A stretch of DNA of 13,534 bases, from assembly GCA_050997195.1 (NCBI GenBank), contig JBPCRE010000240.1, positions 1-13,534 of the forward strand. The letters run 5' to 3'. The DNA is from JACCZP01 sp050997195. Its GTDB lineage: Bacteria; Actinomycetota; Thermoleophilia; Solirubrobacterales; Thermoleophilaceae. A program made the position numbers and the translations under genes. This document shows, in pieces, positions 12,967-13,534 of the stretch; within the stretch, counting starts at the first letter, position 1, and each line of letters begins with the position of its first letter. Below the pieces are notes generated by a model. That model saw only the letters and a list, made by a program, of their open reading frames with translations, did no database searches and was not told the origin of the DNA.

Positions 12967-13431
12967 TCTGTCAGCGCCAAACGCGTAATTGCCTCAGCAC
13001 GCCCCGACCGGCCCTTGCATCGCTAGGTCATCCCGCGTGCAAGTGACGTGACGCCCATCTCCTTGGCGACCATCTCGACCGCAGCTTCGTCGACGGCCGA
13101 ACGCTCAAGCTCTGAAACGGGGCGCATTCTGAAGAATTCTTAGTGGCGATGGTCGAGAGGAGGTGCCCGAGTTCCGGGCGGCTTGAGCAGCGGCGCCGAC
13201 GATGCCGAGCTACACCACGAGATGCGACTTGACTGACCGGTTGGGATCAAGCCTCCCGCCTTGCGCAACATCCGCCACTCTCGCCGAAGCCTGCGCCCAG
13301 TGCCGCTGCTCCGGCGAAGCAGCAGCGAGGCCTCCCGGTTCGACGCCGTGTCTCAACCACGCGAGACAAGCAGCGGACTGAGTGGGCCGCGCCGCCCGCC
13401 TCGATCGCGCGCCGATGCGCGATGATCCGGC
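12967..13431. other. 465-nt stretch with no convincing gene
   Basis: No homology, RNA gene or good ribosome binding site was recognised. Three minor items are visible. A minus-strand frame from ATG 13127 to TAG 13023 encodes 34 residues (MRPVSELERSAVDEAAVEM and on), protein-like in composition but without a ribosome binding site and possibly a gene remnant. A perfect 10-bp palindrome, AAGAATTCTT, lies at about 13132-13141. A 7-bp inverted repeat CGCTGCT/AGCAGCG with a 10-nt loop occupies 13304-13327 and has no T-run. The stretch may be the worn edge of the accessory block plus the promoter of the following ppx-like gene. Confidence 0.6.
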
Positions 13432-13534
13432 GTGACGATGGAGCGGGTAGCCGTGATCGATATGGGCTCGAACTCTTTTCGGCTGGTGGTGTTCCAGTAT
13501 GAGCCGGGCAGCTGGTGGAGCCTCGCGGACGAGA
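13432..13534 (+). CDS. Second Ppx/GppA family phosphatase (partial, 5' end only)
   Basis: Only the first 34 codons are inside the window. They read from GTG 13432: MTMERVAVIDMGSNSFRLVV and on, containing the phosphate-1 loop DMGSNSFRL that defines the Ppx/GppA (ASKHA) family. An in-frame ATG at 13438 is an equally possible start; neither has a clear ribosome binding site. It is distinct from the first copy at 2852-3727, which reads DVGSNTIRL at the same loop. Paired short Ppx paralogues are known in actinobacteria (for example mycobacteria), where they may differ in polyphosphate versus pppGpp hydrolysis. Which this one does cannot be judged from the fragment. Confidence 0.88.
   Translation, partial: MTMERVAVIDMGSNSFRLVVFQYEPGSWWSLADE

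Noticed and set aside
12963..12974. CTGA-TCTG-TCAG hairpin after the DUF4268 gene as a terminator
   Set aside because: Only four base pairs and no T-run.
13334..13350. GGTTCGA resembling a tRNA T-loop
   Set aside because: The stem pairs at only four of five positions and no matching acceptor, D-arm or anticodon arm lies upstream.

Overview
The window is very G+C-rich chromosomal DNA with strong G/C preference at third codon positions, many GTG starts, 4-bp start/stop overlaps and few Shine-Dalgarno sequences. Together with an MptB-like mannosyltransferase, an ECF42-type sigma factor paired with a DGPF protein, and a polyphosphate operon with CHAD proteins, this suggests a high-G+C actinobacterium. 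Thermoleophilia (Solirubrobacterales or Gaiellales) is my best guess, but that is inference from gene content and no rRNA is present.

Region 1 (1-4212, minus strand) is a polyphosphate operon transcribed leftward: sixA-like phosphohistidine phosphatase, ppx/gppA exopolyphosphatase, two small CHAD-domain genes, and ppk1 (cut by the window's left edge). The last three genes are joined by GTGA overlaps. The two CHAD genes look like the N- and C-terminal halves of one CHAD domain. The operon joins polyphosphate synthesis (Ppk1), degradation (Ppx) and binding (CHAD).

Region 2 (4301-7608, plus strand) is a tight three-gene cluster, divergent from region 1: an MptB-like membrane mannosyltransferase, a membrane-anchored glycoside hydrolase family 8-like protein with altered catalytic motifs, and an aldo/keto reductase. 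A role of the first two in a surface glycan is inferred.

Region 3 (7625-9243, minus strand) encodes a DGPF/YCII-family protein and an ECF42-type sigma factor. The sigma gene appears to start at a CTG overlapping the DGPF stop codon.

Region 4 (9389-12966) is accessory in character: a Phd/VapB-VapC toxin-antitoxin pair with a candidate operator, a VOC/glyoxalase protein, a class II Fic AMPylase-like protein with a winged-helix tail, and a divergent DUF4268-type protein with a nuclease-like N-terminal domain. Region 5 (12967-13431) has no convincing gene. A second ppx/gppA paralogue begins at 13432 and runs off the right edge, so the accessory block lies between two polyphosphate-related loci.

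Several genes (sixA, the first CHAD gene, vapB, the DUF4268 gene) have a TANNNT -10-like hexamer 6-9 nt before the start codon and no ribosome binding site, suggesting leaderless transcripts. No rRNA, tRNA, CRISPR array, transposase or integrase was seen.
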